Shown: positions 42,399-50,456 of the stretch, piece by piece
Numbering within the stretch: the first letter of the stretch is position 1
Layout: each line of letters opens with the position of its first letter
Source: Bradyrhizobium sp. SZCCT0148
GTDB lineage: Bacteria; Pseudomonadota; Alphaproteobacteria; Rhizobiales; Xanthobacteraceae
Length of the DNA: 64,000 nt
Assembly: GCF_018129985.1 (NCBI RefSeq)
Contig: NZ_JAFCKT010000007.1
Location: forward strand, 62,001-126,000
Direction of reading: 5' to 3'
The notes under the pieces: model-generated
What the model was told of the DNA's origin: nothing
Databases searched by the model: none
Seen by the model: only the letters and a program-made list of their open reading frames with translations
Translations under genes and position numbers: made by a program

Positions 42399-44285
42399 AT
42401 GACGAGACGCGTTCAAATCCTGGCGGCACTCGCCCTCACCGCACTGTGGGGCGCGGGCATCTATGCCGCGCACGCAGGCGGCCATCTCCGCTTTCTCGAC
42501 CGCCTGGAAGCAACGCTGACCGATTGGCGAACCCAGGTCCGCGGCGTGCAACGTCCGCCCGATCTCGTCACCATCGTCGCGATCGATGACACCGTCGTGA
42601 AGCGTGGCGGCAGCTATCCGCTGCCGCGCGCCGATCTCGCCCGCGTCGTCGACACCATCGTGCAGTTCAAGCCGAAGGTCGTCGCGATCGATCTTCTGCT
42701 GGTGGACCGCAGCGCGGCGATCGGCGACGCCACGCTGGCCAACACGCTCGCCACCGGCCCCATGGTTCTCGCCGCCGCCGCGATCTTCCCCTCCGCCAGC
42801 GAGACCGTGGAGGCCGGCAGCGCAGGTCCCCTCGCCGTGCTGCCGCAAGCCGAACGTTTCCTGCTGCCGCTGCCTGCGTTCGCCGACCATGCCGAGGTCG
42901 GCATCGTCAATGTCGCGACGGGACAATCGGGCTCGCCGCTCTCGGTGCCGATGCTGTTCCGGACCCGCGACAAGGTCGAACTGTCGTTCCCGCTGCGGGT
43001 GGCGACGCGCGCGCTCGACAAGCCGCTGACGATCGCGCCGGATCATCTCATGCTCGGCGACCGCGTCGTGCCCACCGACACCGACTTCGCGCTGCCGATC
43101 ACCTATTACGGCCCGCGCCGCACCATCCGCACCGTGAGCGCGCAGAGCATTTTCGACGGCACGCTCGATCGCGCGGCGATCGAGAACCGGATCGTCGTGA
43201 TCGGCGCCGCGGTCGCGGGCGGCGGCGATTTCTATCCCACGCCGTTCGATTCCCTGATGCCCGGCGTCGAGGTTGTCTCGACCGCGATCACTCATCTGGT
43301 CGCCGGCGACGGCATCGTGCGCGACCGCAGGGTCCGTATCGCCGACGCGCTCGCTGCCATCCTGCTGCCGATGCTGCTGGTCGGCCTGCTGGCGTGGCGG
43401 CGCAGCGCACTCGGCATCATGGCCGCGGCCGTTGTGATGATCGCCTGGGCCGGTCTCAATGCGTTCGCGTTCACGCATGGCGTCTGGCTGAATGCAGCAA
43501 CCACACTCGCCGCCGCGGTGCCGCCGGTTGCGATCTTTGCCGGCGTGCAGCTGTGGGCCGGAGGCCGCCGTACGCAATATCTCGCCGCCAAGAGCAGGTC
43601 TCTCGCGCAATTCCAGGCACCGGCCGTGCAGGAATGGCTGGCGCGCGATCCGAACTTCCTGTCCAAACCGGTCCGGCAGGACGCCGCAATCGTCTTCATC
43701 GATCTCTCCGGTTTCACGTCGTTGAGCGAACGGATCGATCCCGACGCGCTTCAAGAAATCCTGCAGGCGTTTCACGCGCTGATCGACAAGGTCGCGGTCG
43801 CTTGCGGCGGAATGATCACCGGCTTTCTCGGCGACGGCGCCATGTTTCTGTTCGGTCTGCCGGGTGCGATGCCCGATGATGCCGCGCGCGCCCTCAAATG
43901 CGCCATCGACCTGCATCGAGGTGTCGAACACTGGATCGCCTCGCTGCCGTCAGCGATCGGCGGTCAGCTCGGCTTCAAGATCGGCGCGCATTTCGGCGAG
44001 ATCGTCGCCTCCCGCCTCGGCGAAAGCCATCAGCACATCACCGCGACCGGCGACACCGTCAACGTCGCGAGCCGGCTGATGGAAGTCGCCGTCCAGAACG
44101 ATTCACGGCTCGCCCTGAGCAATACGCTGCTGGACACGGCCGACTTCCACGGGTCTCCCGACGGCGTCCTGTCGGGCCCCCTGCTCGCCCGGATCCGTGG
44201 CCGCTCCGGCGTCGTGACCGTGTGGTTCTGGCGCGACCGGGACGGGCCGAGCCAGCCTGCGGCCAGGGCCGAGATGATCGATTAG
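42399..44285 (+). CDS. CHASE2-domain adenylate/guanylate cyclase (class III)
   Basis: 628 residues from ATG 42399. A first membrane helix (about 5-25) precedes the periplasmic CHASE2 domain (about 30-300; TIVAIDDTVVKRGGSYPLPRADLA, KVVAIDLLLVD). Three hydrophobic segments follow at about 310-390, and the class III catalytic domain fills the last 190 residues: AIVFIDLSGFTSLSE (first metal Asp), ITGFLGDGAMFLFG (second metal Asp) and ATGDTVNVASRL (transition-state Asn and Arg). The Lys usually found before FLGDG is Gly here, and Thr replaces the purine-specifying Asp (class IIIb trait). It makes a cyclic nucleotide at the inner membrane in response to an external signal. It is downstream of the FecR-domain gene. 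Confidence 0.88.
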   Translation: MTRRVQILAALALTALWGAGIYAAHAGGHLRFLDRLEATLTDWRTQVRGVQRPPDLVTIVAIDDTVVKRGGSYPLPRADLARVVDTIVQFKPKVVAIDLLLVDRSAAIGDATLANTLATGPMVLAAAAIFPSASETVEAGSAGPLAVLPQAERFLLPLPAFADHAEVGIVNVATGQSGSPLSVPMLFRTRDKVELSFPLRVATRALDKPLTIAPDHLMLGDRVVPTDTDFALPITYYGPRRTIRTVSAQSIFDGTLDRAAIENRIVVIGAAVAGGGDFYPTPFDSLMPGVEVVSTAITHLVAGDGIVRDRRVRIADALAAILLPMLLVGLLAWRRSALGIMAAAVVMIAWAGLNAFAFTHGVWLNAATTLAAAVPPVAIFAGVQLWAGGRRTQYLAAKSRSLAQFQAPAVQEWLARDPNFLSKPVRQDAAIVFIDLSGFTSLSERIDPDALQEILQAFHALIDKVAVACGGMITGFLGDGAMFLFGLPGAMPDDAARALKCAIDLHRGVEHWIASLPSAIGGQLGFKIGAHFGEIVASRLGESHQHITATGDTVNVASRLMEVAVQNDSRLALSNTLLDTADFHGSPDGVLSGPLLARIRGRSGVVTVWFWRDRDGPSQPAARAEMID

Positions 44286-44293
44286 GGCCGCTA

Positions 44294-45796
44294 CTACCTT
44301 GCTTCCGGCGGCGGCGAACGGTCCAGCACGTCGCCCTTGGCGTCCTCCAGCAGATCGACGCTGTAGGTCTCGACCACGAGCGGGCCGCGCTTGCGCTGCA
44401 ATTGCGCGACCTGCGTGACCTTCGCAAAGAGGTCGTTGAGGACGGGATGACCATCTGGCCGCAGCTCATCGACATAGAGCAGCTTGCCTGCCAGCAACTT
44501 TGCATCGGGCTCGCCCATGTTGACCCAGCGGATGCGCTGGTTCTGCTGCACCACGCAGGTGCCTGATGGCAAGTAGAAGGCGAGCCATCCCGTGGTGCCA
44601 TAGTCCTGCGCGAGCACGCACGTCGCGCCGTAGCGTACGCGCATTGCTTCGATTCCCGCGGCGAGCTCGCGCCAGCCAACGCCGACGCTGCGCACGGTGG
44701 CATCGCGGCGATATCCCGAGAGCCAGCCGGTGTTGGCTTGGACGATCAGCGCCGCAAACATCACGATGCCGACAGGCGCGGCCCAGCGCAGGCAGAAATC
44801 CACCAGGCGCCGCGCGCGCGGCTTCCACTGCGCGAGGTTGGCGGCAGCCGCAGCGGCAACAACGAAGGGCGGATAGACCGGGGCGAACCAGTTGGCCTCG
44901 ACGCGCGCATGCAGCGAATGCCAGACGAAATAGGCGACGATGGTCCAGAACATCGCCTCGATCAGCACGCGCGAGGCCAGTGCGCCGGCGCGCTGCCAGG
45001 TCAGCGCGTGCAGGCCCATCGCACCGAGGATGAAGACCAGCGGGGTCGCGAATGCGATCTGGGTCGGGATCAGTTCGGCAATGAAGACGGGACGGAAGTC
45101 CTCGATTTTCGCGCGCCCGAGCTGCTTTGCGAACGAGACCCATTGGTGATCCGCATTCCAGAGGATCACCGGCGAGAACAGCGCCAGCGCAACGAAGCCG
45201 CCGAGATAGGGCCACGGCGAGACAAACCAGCGGCGCAGCTTCGGCACGCAAGCGAGCCAGATCAGAATCCCGGCGCCAAAGAACATCGCCGTGTATTTCG
45301 ACAGCAGCGCCGCCCCGACGGCCGCACCGACCGCGAGCCACCAGACGCCGCGGCCGGTCTCCAATACTTTTGCGAGGAAGAACAGCACGAAGCTGGATGC
45401 GACCAGAAGCGGCGCATCCGGCGTCACGATCAGCGTGCCGACGGAGGCCATCATGGTGACGTTGAGCAGGATCGCGCTGGTCGCCGCCACGCGCGCGCCC
45501 CCGAACAGGATCGCAGCGGAGCGATAGACCGCATAGCTCATCGGCAGCGCCAGCAGGACCGAAACGAGGCGGACACCGAGTTCGGTATTCCCGGCGATTA
45601 TGGTGCCGGCGCGGATCACATAGGCGACCATCGGCGGATGGTCGTAATAACCCCCGGCGAGGTTGTTCGACCACATCCAGTAATAGGCTTCGTCGAAAGT
45701 GATCGGAGTGAACGCGGCCGCAACCAGCCGTAACGCCACAAGCGCCAGAATCAGCAGCGCGGTGTTGCGGACGATCCGCGCGTCAGCCCCGCCCAT
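44294..45796 (-). CDS. Family 39 glycosyltransferase (ArnT/PMT-like), integral membrane
   Basis: 500 residues with about 10-12 hydrophobic segments. ITFDEAYYWMWSNNLAGGYYDHPPMVAY carries the conserved acidic residue of the first periplasmic loop and the YYDHPP motif of GT39-type lipid-linked sugar transferases, and VTPDAPLL follows. The C-terminal 120 residues are soluble. It is expected to transfer a sugar from a polyprenyl-phosphate donor to lipid or protein at the periplasmic face. It lies 6 nt after the GT2/GtrA gene, whose product could supply the polyprenyl-phosphate sugar. Confidence 0.87.
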   Translation of the reverse strand: MGGADARIVRNTALLILALVALRLVAAAFTPITFDEAYYWMWSNNLAGGYYDHPPMVAYVIRAGTIIAGNTELGVRLVSVLLALPMSYAVYRSAAILFGGARVAATSAILLNVTMMASVGTLIVTPDAPLLVASSFVLFFLAKVLETGRGVWWLAVGAAVGAALLSKYTAMFFGAGILIWLACVPKLRRWFVSPWPYLGGFVALALFSPVILWNADHQWVSFAKQLGRAKIEDFRPVFIAELIPTQIAFATPLVFILGAMGLHALTWQRAGALASRVLIEAMFWTIVAYFVWHSLHARVEANWFAPVYPPFVVAAAAAANLAQWKPRARRLVDFCLRWAAPVGIVMFAALIVQANTGWLSGYRRDATVRSVGVGWRELAAGIEAMRVRYGATCVLAQDYGTTGWLAFYLPSGTCVVQQNQRIRWVNMGEPDAKLLAGKLLYVDELRPDGHPVLNDLFAKVTQVAQLQRKRGPLVVETYSVDLLEDAKGDVLDRSPPPEAR

Positions 45797-45802
45797 CTCG
45801 CG

Positions 45803-46936
45803 CTATTTCTTGCGCCAGACGAACAGGCCTGACATCGCGTAGTTCCACACCACGCCCATCAGCGCACCGGCCATGCCGGCCAGCCACCAGATCGGTTCCT
45901 GGTCATAGACCGAGAAGGCGACGCCGACATTGGCGAGCAGGCCGACGCTGCACACGATGTAGAACGCGATGAGGCCACGCAGCAGCGCAAAGCCCTTCAG
46001 CCGCTGGTCACGATAGGTGAGGAAGTTGTTGAGGATAAAATTGCTGGTCATGGCGACGATGGCGCCTGCGGCCTGCGCTTCCGCGAACGGCACCTTGAAC
46101 AGCTGAAGTCCGATGAACAGCGTGGTGAGATGCACCACGAGGCCGATGCCGCCGACCATCGCGAACAGGATGAAGCGCAGCGAGACGATGTCGTTGCTCA
46201 GTTTGGCCAGCACGAGGCCGAGGAAGTCGAGCGCGACCATGGAATCGAGCTTGCTCTCGCCGTGCTGGCGGGCGCCGAACGTGTAGGGTACCTCGACCGC
46301 CCGCAAGCTGCCGTGCGCGGTCGCGACGACGTCGAGCAGGATCTTGAAGCCGTGCACGGAAAGCTTCGGCGCAAGCTGCTCGAAACGATCGCGGCGGATC
46401 ATGAAGAAGCCGCTCATGGGATCGGCGATCTCGACCCGCAGCATCTTCCTGGCGAATTCCGTCGCCAGCGCGCTGGCGCCGGCGCGCTGCTTGTTGAAGC
46501 CTTCGGTCTTGTAGCCTTCGATGTAGCGGCTGCCGACCACGAGGTCGGCCTCGTCGCTCGCAAGCAACAACAGCATCTTCGGCAGTTGCGTCTCGTCGTG
46601 CTGGAGATCGGCATCGATCACGGCCACATAGGGGGCGCTGGACGCCAGGATGCCCTCGATGCAGGCGCCGGACAGGCCGCGACGGCCGATGCGGCGGATA
46701 CAGCGCACGCGGCTGTCCTGCTGCGCCAGCGCGCGCACGACGTCCCAGGTGCCGTCGGGCGAATTGTCGTCGACGAACACGACCTCCCAGGCGACGCTGC
46801 CGAGTGTCGCCTCCAGCCGCCGGTACAGCACAGCGACATTGTCGCGCTCGTTGAAGGTCGGGACGATGACCGACAGTTCCGGCCCCTCAAGAGCCTGCAG
46901 CGGAGTGTCGGAGTTCGGTCTGATCGCTTCATTCAT
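45803..46936 (-). CDS. Dolichyl-phosphate-mannose-synthase-like GT2 with C-terminal GtrA domain
   Basis: 377 residues. The GT2 domain (residues 20-250) has LSVIVPTFNERDNV, EVVFVDDNSPDGT, the DxD-like AVIDADLQHDE and LVVGSRYIEG; the GtrA-type membrane domain (about 255-375) has RFILFAMVGGIGLVVHL and four helices. The fusion makes polyprenyl-phosphate sugar at the cytoplasmic face and may help flip it. The GT39 gene directly downstream is the likely user. A plausible role is modification of lipid A, hopanoid or surface polysaccharide. Confidence 0.92.
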   Translation of the reverse strand: MNEAIRPNSDTPLQALEGPELSVIVPTFNERDNVAVLYRRLEATLGSVAWEVVFVDDNSPDGTWDVVRALAQQDSRVRCIRRIGRRGLSGACIEGILASSAPYVAVIDADLQHDETQLPKMLLLLASDEADLVVGSRYIEGYKTEGFNKQRAGASALATEFARKMLRVEIADPMSGFFMIRRDRFEQLAPKLSVHGFKILLDVVATAHGSLRAVEVPYTFGARQHGESKLDSMVALDFLGLVLAKLSNDIVSLRFILFAMVGGIGLVVHLTTLFIGLQLFKVPFAEAQAAGAIVAMTSNFILNNFLTYRDQRLKGFALLRGLIAFYIVCSVGLLANVGVAFSVYDQEPIWWLAGMAGALMGVVWNYAMSGLFVWRKK

Positions 46937-47178
46937 GACGGCAGCGTATATCCGCCGCGTCCTGCGCTGCCAAGCCGGTGGGTCTCTGGGAAATAGCCCA
47001 AAAGGGGCCCTAAAATGCCAACGACCCCGGAATGGCGGGCTGCGCGTACATCCGGCGCAAGCCTTGAGCTATTCCAAGGTCGTTCCAGCGCCGGAGTTTT
47101 CGCTCAACGTCGCCGTTAAAGGCTAGATGGGAATGACAAGATCGCTTCGCAAGGGGCGAAAACGACGATTTTTGTGCC

Positions 47179-47382
47179 CTATTGGTTCGGCACTTCGCGG
47201 ATGATCGGCCCGCGCGGCGCGGGCGCGGCAGGGGCTGCGGGTGCCGCAGCGGGGGCCGGCTCGACTTTCGCCGGTTTGGGCGGCTTGCCGTACTGGCCGA
47301 TCGGCCCGAACACGACGGCGACCGCAAGTACGACCGCGGCAACGATCGCGCCCAAAATGCCCCCTACCGACTCAGACGCCAT
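47179..47382 (-). CDS. Small membrane protein with Ala/Pro-rich tail
   Basis: 67 residues, not recognised by name. A membrane helix at about residues 7-27 (GGILGAIVAAVVLAVAVVFG) is followed by a Pro/Ala/Lys-rich segment (KPPKPAKVEPAP, repeated PAAPAAP) and GPIIREVPNQ. Composition and third-position GC support coding. It may be a small envelope protein; no partner is evident. The 242 nt between it and the GT2/GtrA gene show no clear feature. Confidence 0.6.
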   Translation of the reverse strand: MASESVGGILGAIVAAVVLAVAVVFGPIGQYGKPPKPAKVEPAPAAAPAAPAAPAPRGPIIREVPNQ

Positions 47383-47496
47383 GGAAAACCATCCCCGCTC
47401 AAGATAGGCCTCCTGTTATCACGGATGCGCGCTGAGCCGGAAGGGCTCCGGGGCGCCGAATGAGGCGCCGGCGGCGTCTGCCGTGCTCGCCACACG

Positions 47497-47877
47497 CTAT
47501 TTCGCCGGCGGCCTCTGCTTGACGAAGGCCGTCACGATGTCCTTCTGCGCGGCCTCCACCGCCCTGTTGGCGGTGGCAAGATGGGCGCCGGCATCGATAT
47601 TGGGATATTGCGTGGTGAGATAGTCGAGCAGTGCCACCCGATAATATTGCCGCTCCGAAGGACAAGCGCCCGCGACCGAGCGGCCAAAATCCTGTTGCGA
47701 CATTCCCTGATTGGTGTCGCGCGAATATTCCCGCGCCAGGCAGTGCCAATAATCGTCGCGGCCCTGCATGGCGAGCTTCTGCGCGCCTTTCGTATCGTCA
47801 TCATCCGCCATGATCGGAGAAATCATGGCAGCAGATGTCATCACGACGAGCGCCGCTCCCAGCATCAGCATCCGCAT
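47497..47877 (-). CDS. Small secreted protein of unknown function
   Basis: 126 residues. Residues 1-24 form a signal peptide (MRMLMLGAALVVMTSAAMIS, cleavage near IMA-DD), and the mature part begins with an acidic DDDDTK stretch. Two Cys (WHCLAREY, GACPSERQYY) could form a disulfide in the periplasm. No domain is recognised. It is single and divergent from the DUF72 gene. Confidence 0.75.
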   Translation of the reverse strand: MRMLMLGAALVVMTSAAMISPIMADDDDTKGAQKLAMQGRDDYWHCLAREYSRDTNQGMSQQDFGRSVAGACPSERQYYRVALLDYLTTQYPNIDAGAHLATANRAVEAAQKDIVTAFVKQRPPAK

Positions 47878-47978
47878 CTTTTTCTCCCTTATCGCAGATC
47901 ACAGGGTGACCTTAGACCGGACGCAGCAACTGGCCAATCACAACTGGTTTGATTAGGATAACGCATCCCTCCACGTCG

Positions 47979-48815
47979 ATGCGAGATCCCTCCGTGGCCA
48001 AAGCAAAAACCGCGTCCAAGAAATCAGGCAACATCTTCATCGGCGTCGGCGGCTGGACCTTCGAGCCCTGGCGCGGGGTGTTCTATCCGGAGAAGCTGAC
48101 GCAGGCGAAGGAGCTGTCCTATGCCGCTTCGAAACTGACGTCGATCGAGATCAACGGCACCTATTACGGCTCGCAAAAGCCGGAGAGCTTTCGCAAATGG
48201 GCGAGCGAAGTGCCCGACGGCTTCGTGTTCTCGGTGAAGGGACCGCGCTTCGCGACCAACCGGCGGGTGCTGGCGGAAGCAGGCGATTCCATCAAGCGGT
48301 TCTATGATTCCGGCGTGCTGGAACTCGGCGACCATCTCGGGCCGGTGCTGTGGCAGTTTGCGCCGACCAAGAAATTCGACGGCGCCGATTTCGGCAAGTT
48401 CCTCGAGTTGTTGCCGCGCAAGCTAGAGGGACGCGCATTGCGCCATGTCGTCGAGGTCCGCCACGACAGCTTCTGCACGCCGGACTTCGTGGCGCTGATC
48501 CGGGAATTCGAGACACCTGTCGTGTTCGCCGAACACGGCAAATATCCGGCGATCGCCGATGTCGCCGGCGATTTCGTCTATGCCCGGCTGCAGAAGGGCA
48601 ATGACGAGATCAAGACCTGCTACCCGCCGAAGCAGCTCGATGCCTGGGCCGAACGCCTGCAGGCCTGGGCTTCCGGCGGTGAACCGAACGACCTGCCCAA
48701 AGTCGACAAGGCCAAGCCGAAGAAAGAGCCGCGCGACGTGTTCGCCTATGTCATCCACGAAGGCAAGGTGCGCGCCCCCGCCGGCGCCATGGAATTGATC
48801 GCAAGGGTGAGCTGA
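47979..48815 (+). CDS. DUF72 (YecE-like) family protein
   Basis: 278 residues from ATG 47979; a GTG at 47994 is also possible and neither has a clear ribosome site. The TIM-barrel-like DUF72 family is shown by FIGVGGWTFEPWRGVFYPEKL, SIEINGTYYGSQKPESF and FVFSVKGPRFATNRR, with VVEVRHDSFCTPDFV later. The function is not established; the fold suggests a nuclease or metal-dependent enzyme. It is 8 nt upstream of the DUF488 gene, a pairing seen in many bacteria. Confidence 0.85.
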   Translation: MRDPSVAKAKTASKKSGNIFIGVGGWTFEPWRGVFYPEKLTQAKELSYAASKLTSIEINGTYYGSQKPESFRKWASEVPDGFVFSVKGPRFATNRRVLAEAGDSIKRFYDSGVLELGDHLGPVLWQFAPTKKFDGADFGKFLELLPRKLEGRALRHVVEVRHDSFCTPDFVALIREFETPVVFAEHGKYPAIADVAGDFVYARLQKGNDEIKTCYPPKQLDAWAERLQAWASGGEPNDLPKVDKAKPKKEPRDVFAYVIHEGKVRAPAGAMELIARVS

Positions 48816-48823
48816 GGTGGGCC

Positions 48824-49285
48824 ATGGCAAAGGCGAACAAGCTGTTCACCATCGGCTATGAGCAGACGCCGCCCAAGGCGGTGCTGGACGAACTGGAACG
48901 GGCCGGCGTCAAGCTCGTGGTCGACGTGCGCGCGGTGACGTCGTCACGGCGGCCGGGATTTTCAAAGAAGCAGCTGTCGGCAGGCCTCGACGAACGCGGC
49001 ATCGCCTATGTCCACCTCGCTGCGCTGGGCACGCCGAAGGAAGGTCGCCTCGCTGCGCGCAGCGGCCAATATGATTTGCTGGAGAAGATCTTCTCGAAGC
49101 ACCTGAAGGCACCGGAAACCAAAGAGGCCATGGACGAGCTCTCGGCGCTGGTGAAGAAGGCTGGCCCCGTATGCCTGCTCTGCTACGAGCGCGACCACAC
49201 CCATTGCCACCGCCAGATAATTGCGGAGATCATCGAGGACCGCGATGCCGTTACGGTGCGGAATTTGGTTGGGCGGCAGGTCTGA
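48824..49285 (+). CDS. DUF488 domain protein
   Basis: 153 residues. LFTIGYEQTPPKAVLDELERAG and VVDVRAVTSSRRPGFSKKQL are the N-terminal DUF488 blocks, and VCLLCYERDHTHCHRQIIAE is the conserved C-x-E...C-H-R motif near the C-terminus that looks like a metal or catalytic site. The function is unknown. Likely co-transcribed with the DUF72 gene. Confidence 0.88.
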   Translation: MAKANKLFTIGYEQTPPKAVLDELERAGVKLVVDVRAVTSSRRPGFSKKQLSAGLDERGIAYVHLAALGTPKEGRLAARSGQYDLLEKIFSKHLKAPETKEAMDELSALVKKAGPVCLLCYERDHTHCHRQIIAEIIEDRDAVTVRNLVGRQV

Positions 49286-49296
49286 CAGAATTCTTC

Positions 49297-49380
49297 GTCA
49301 TGGCCGGGCCTGTCCCGGCCATCCGCGTTCTTCTTCCCTGTGGCCAACACGTGGATGCCCGGGATAAGCCCTGGCATGAC
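49297..49380. repeat. Intergenic palindromic repeat, family D
   Basis: GTCATGGCCGGGCCTGTCCCGG at the left and CCCGGGATAAGCCCTGGCATGAC at the right; relative of 12308-12395, here between converging genes. Confidence 0.8.
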
Positions 49381-49392
49381 GATGAATGGAGC

Positions 49393-50307
49393 TCAGCCCT
49401 CGCCCGCCAGCCGAAACGTCCCCTCCATCATCTGCACGCATTGCCCACCGACATGCGCCGAGACGACCTTACCATCCTGCTTGCGCACGCGCGTCAACAG
49501 AATGCTCGGCCGGCCCATGTCAAAGCCCTGGCCGACCGTGAGCTTGAGTTCGCCATCTCGCACGGGATCGAGGCCGGCGAACAGTGCAGCCGCGGCAACC
49601 GTGGCGCTGCCGGTGGCGGGGTCCTCGGCGAAACCGCTGGAGCCGCGCATGAACATCCGCGCCTGGAGATCGCAAGGCGCCTCCGCTGCGCCAACCTCCC
49701 GCGTATAGAACCACACGGAGAACGCACCGTCGCGCGGGAGCACCCTGCCGAAGGCGGCCGCATCTGGCCTTGCCCGCTTCAACGCATCGCGCGAATGCAG
49801 CTCCGCCACCAGAAAAGGCGTGCCAACGCCAACGACCTGCGGCGCGTGGCGATCGGTCCTGATGTCATCGGCCGTCAATGAGATGCAGGCCGCAACGTCG
49901 GCGGTGGAAACGTCCGCCAGTCGCGACAGCGGCTGCGGAGCGGTCAATTCGGTGCTGACCACCCTGCCTTGCTCCCGGCGAATCTCGACCGGCACGAGAC
50001 CCGCCTTCTCCTCGAACAGCAAACGCGGCTTCGATTCACTGCCGATACTCGCCAGCACGAAGGCGGTACCGACATTCGGATGGCCGGCAAAGGGAAGCTC
50101 CCGCACCGGCGTGAAGATGCGCACCGCGGCATCATTGGCCTTGTCGCGCGGCGGGAGCACGAAGGTTGTCTCGGAATAGTTGAACTCGGTCGCGACCGCC
50201 TGCATCTGCGCCGTCGAAAGCCCGCCGGCGTCGAGCACCACGGCGAGCTGGTTGCCGCCGAAGGCGCGATCGGTGAACACGTCGACGGTGATGTAGCGCC
50301 GCTGCAT
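49393..50307 (-). CDS. PhzF-family isomerase/epimerase-like protein
   Basis: 304 residues from ATG 50307, which has GAGGAAGA upstream. The catalytic Glu46 lies in FNYSETTFVLP, and FTPVRELPFAGHPNVGTAFVLA and EDPATGSATVAAA are the two conserved PhzF blocks of the duplicated diaminopimelate-epimerase fold. The known member PhzF isomerises an intermediate of phenazine synthesis; no phenazine genes are here, so the substrate is unknown. Confidence 0.9.
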   Translation of the reverse strand: MQRRYITVDVFTDRAFGGNQLAVVLDAGGLSTAQMQAVATEFNYSETTFVLPPRDKANDAAVRIFTPVRELPFAGHPNVGTAFVLASIGSESKPRLLFEEKAGLVPVEIRREQGRVVSTELTAPQPLSRLADVSTADVAACISLTADDIRTDRHAPQVVGVGTPFLVAELHSRDALKRARPDAAAFGRVLPRDGAFSVWFYTREVGAAEAPCDLQARMFMRGSSGFAEDPATGSATVAAAALFAGLDPVRDGELKLTVGQGFDMGRPSILLTRVRKQDGKVVSAHVGGQCVQMMEGTFRLAGEG

Positions 50308-50456
50308 CGTTTCTTCCTCATGCAAGTCGCGGCCACGACCGGCCGCATCGCGCGCAGTCTACAAGCCGAAAACATCACTCGTCATGCCCCAAAATTCGGA
50401 GCAATCGGAGCAATCGCCGATGCATGATGACCTGCGTGCCACAACGTGTTGGCGCC

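Noticed and set aside
41586..43931. 781-codon open frame on the minus strand, opposite the FecR and CHASE2 genes
   Set aside because: Antisense of well-supported genes, Arg/Gly/Asp/His-rich composition typical of shadow frames in high-GC DNA, no ribosome site and no recognisable domain.
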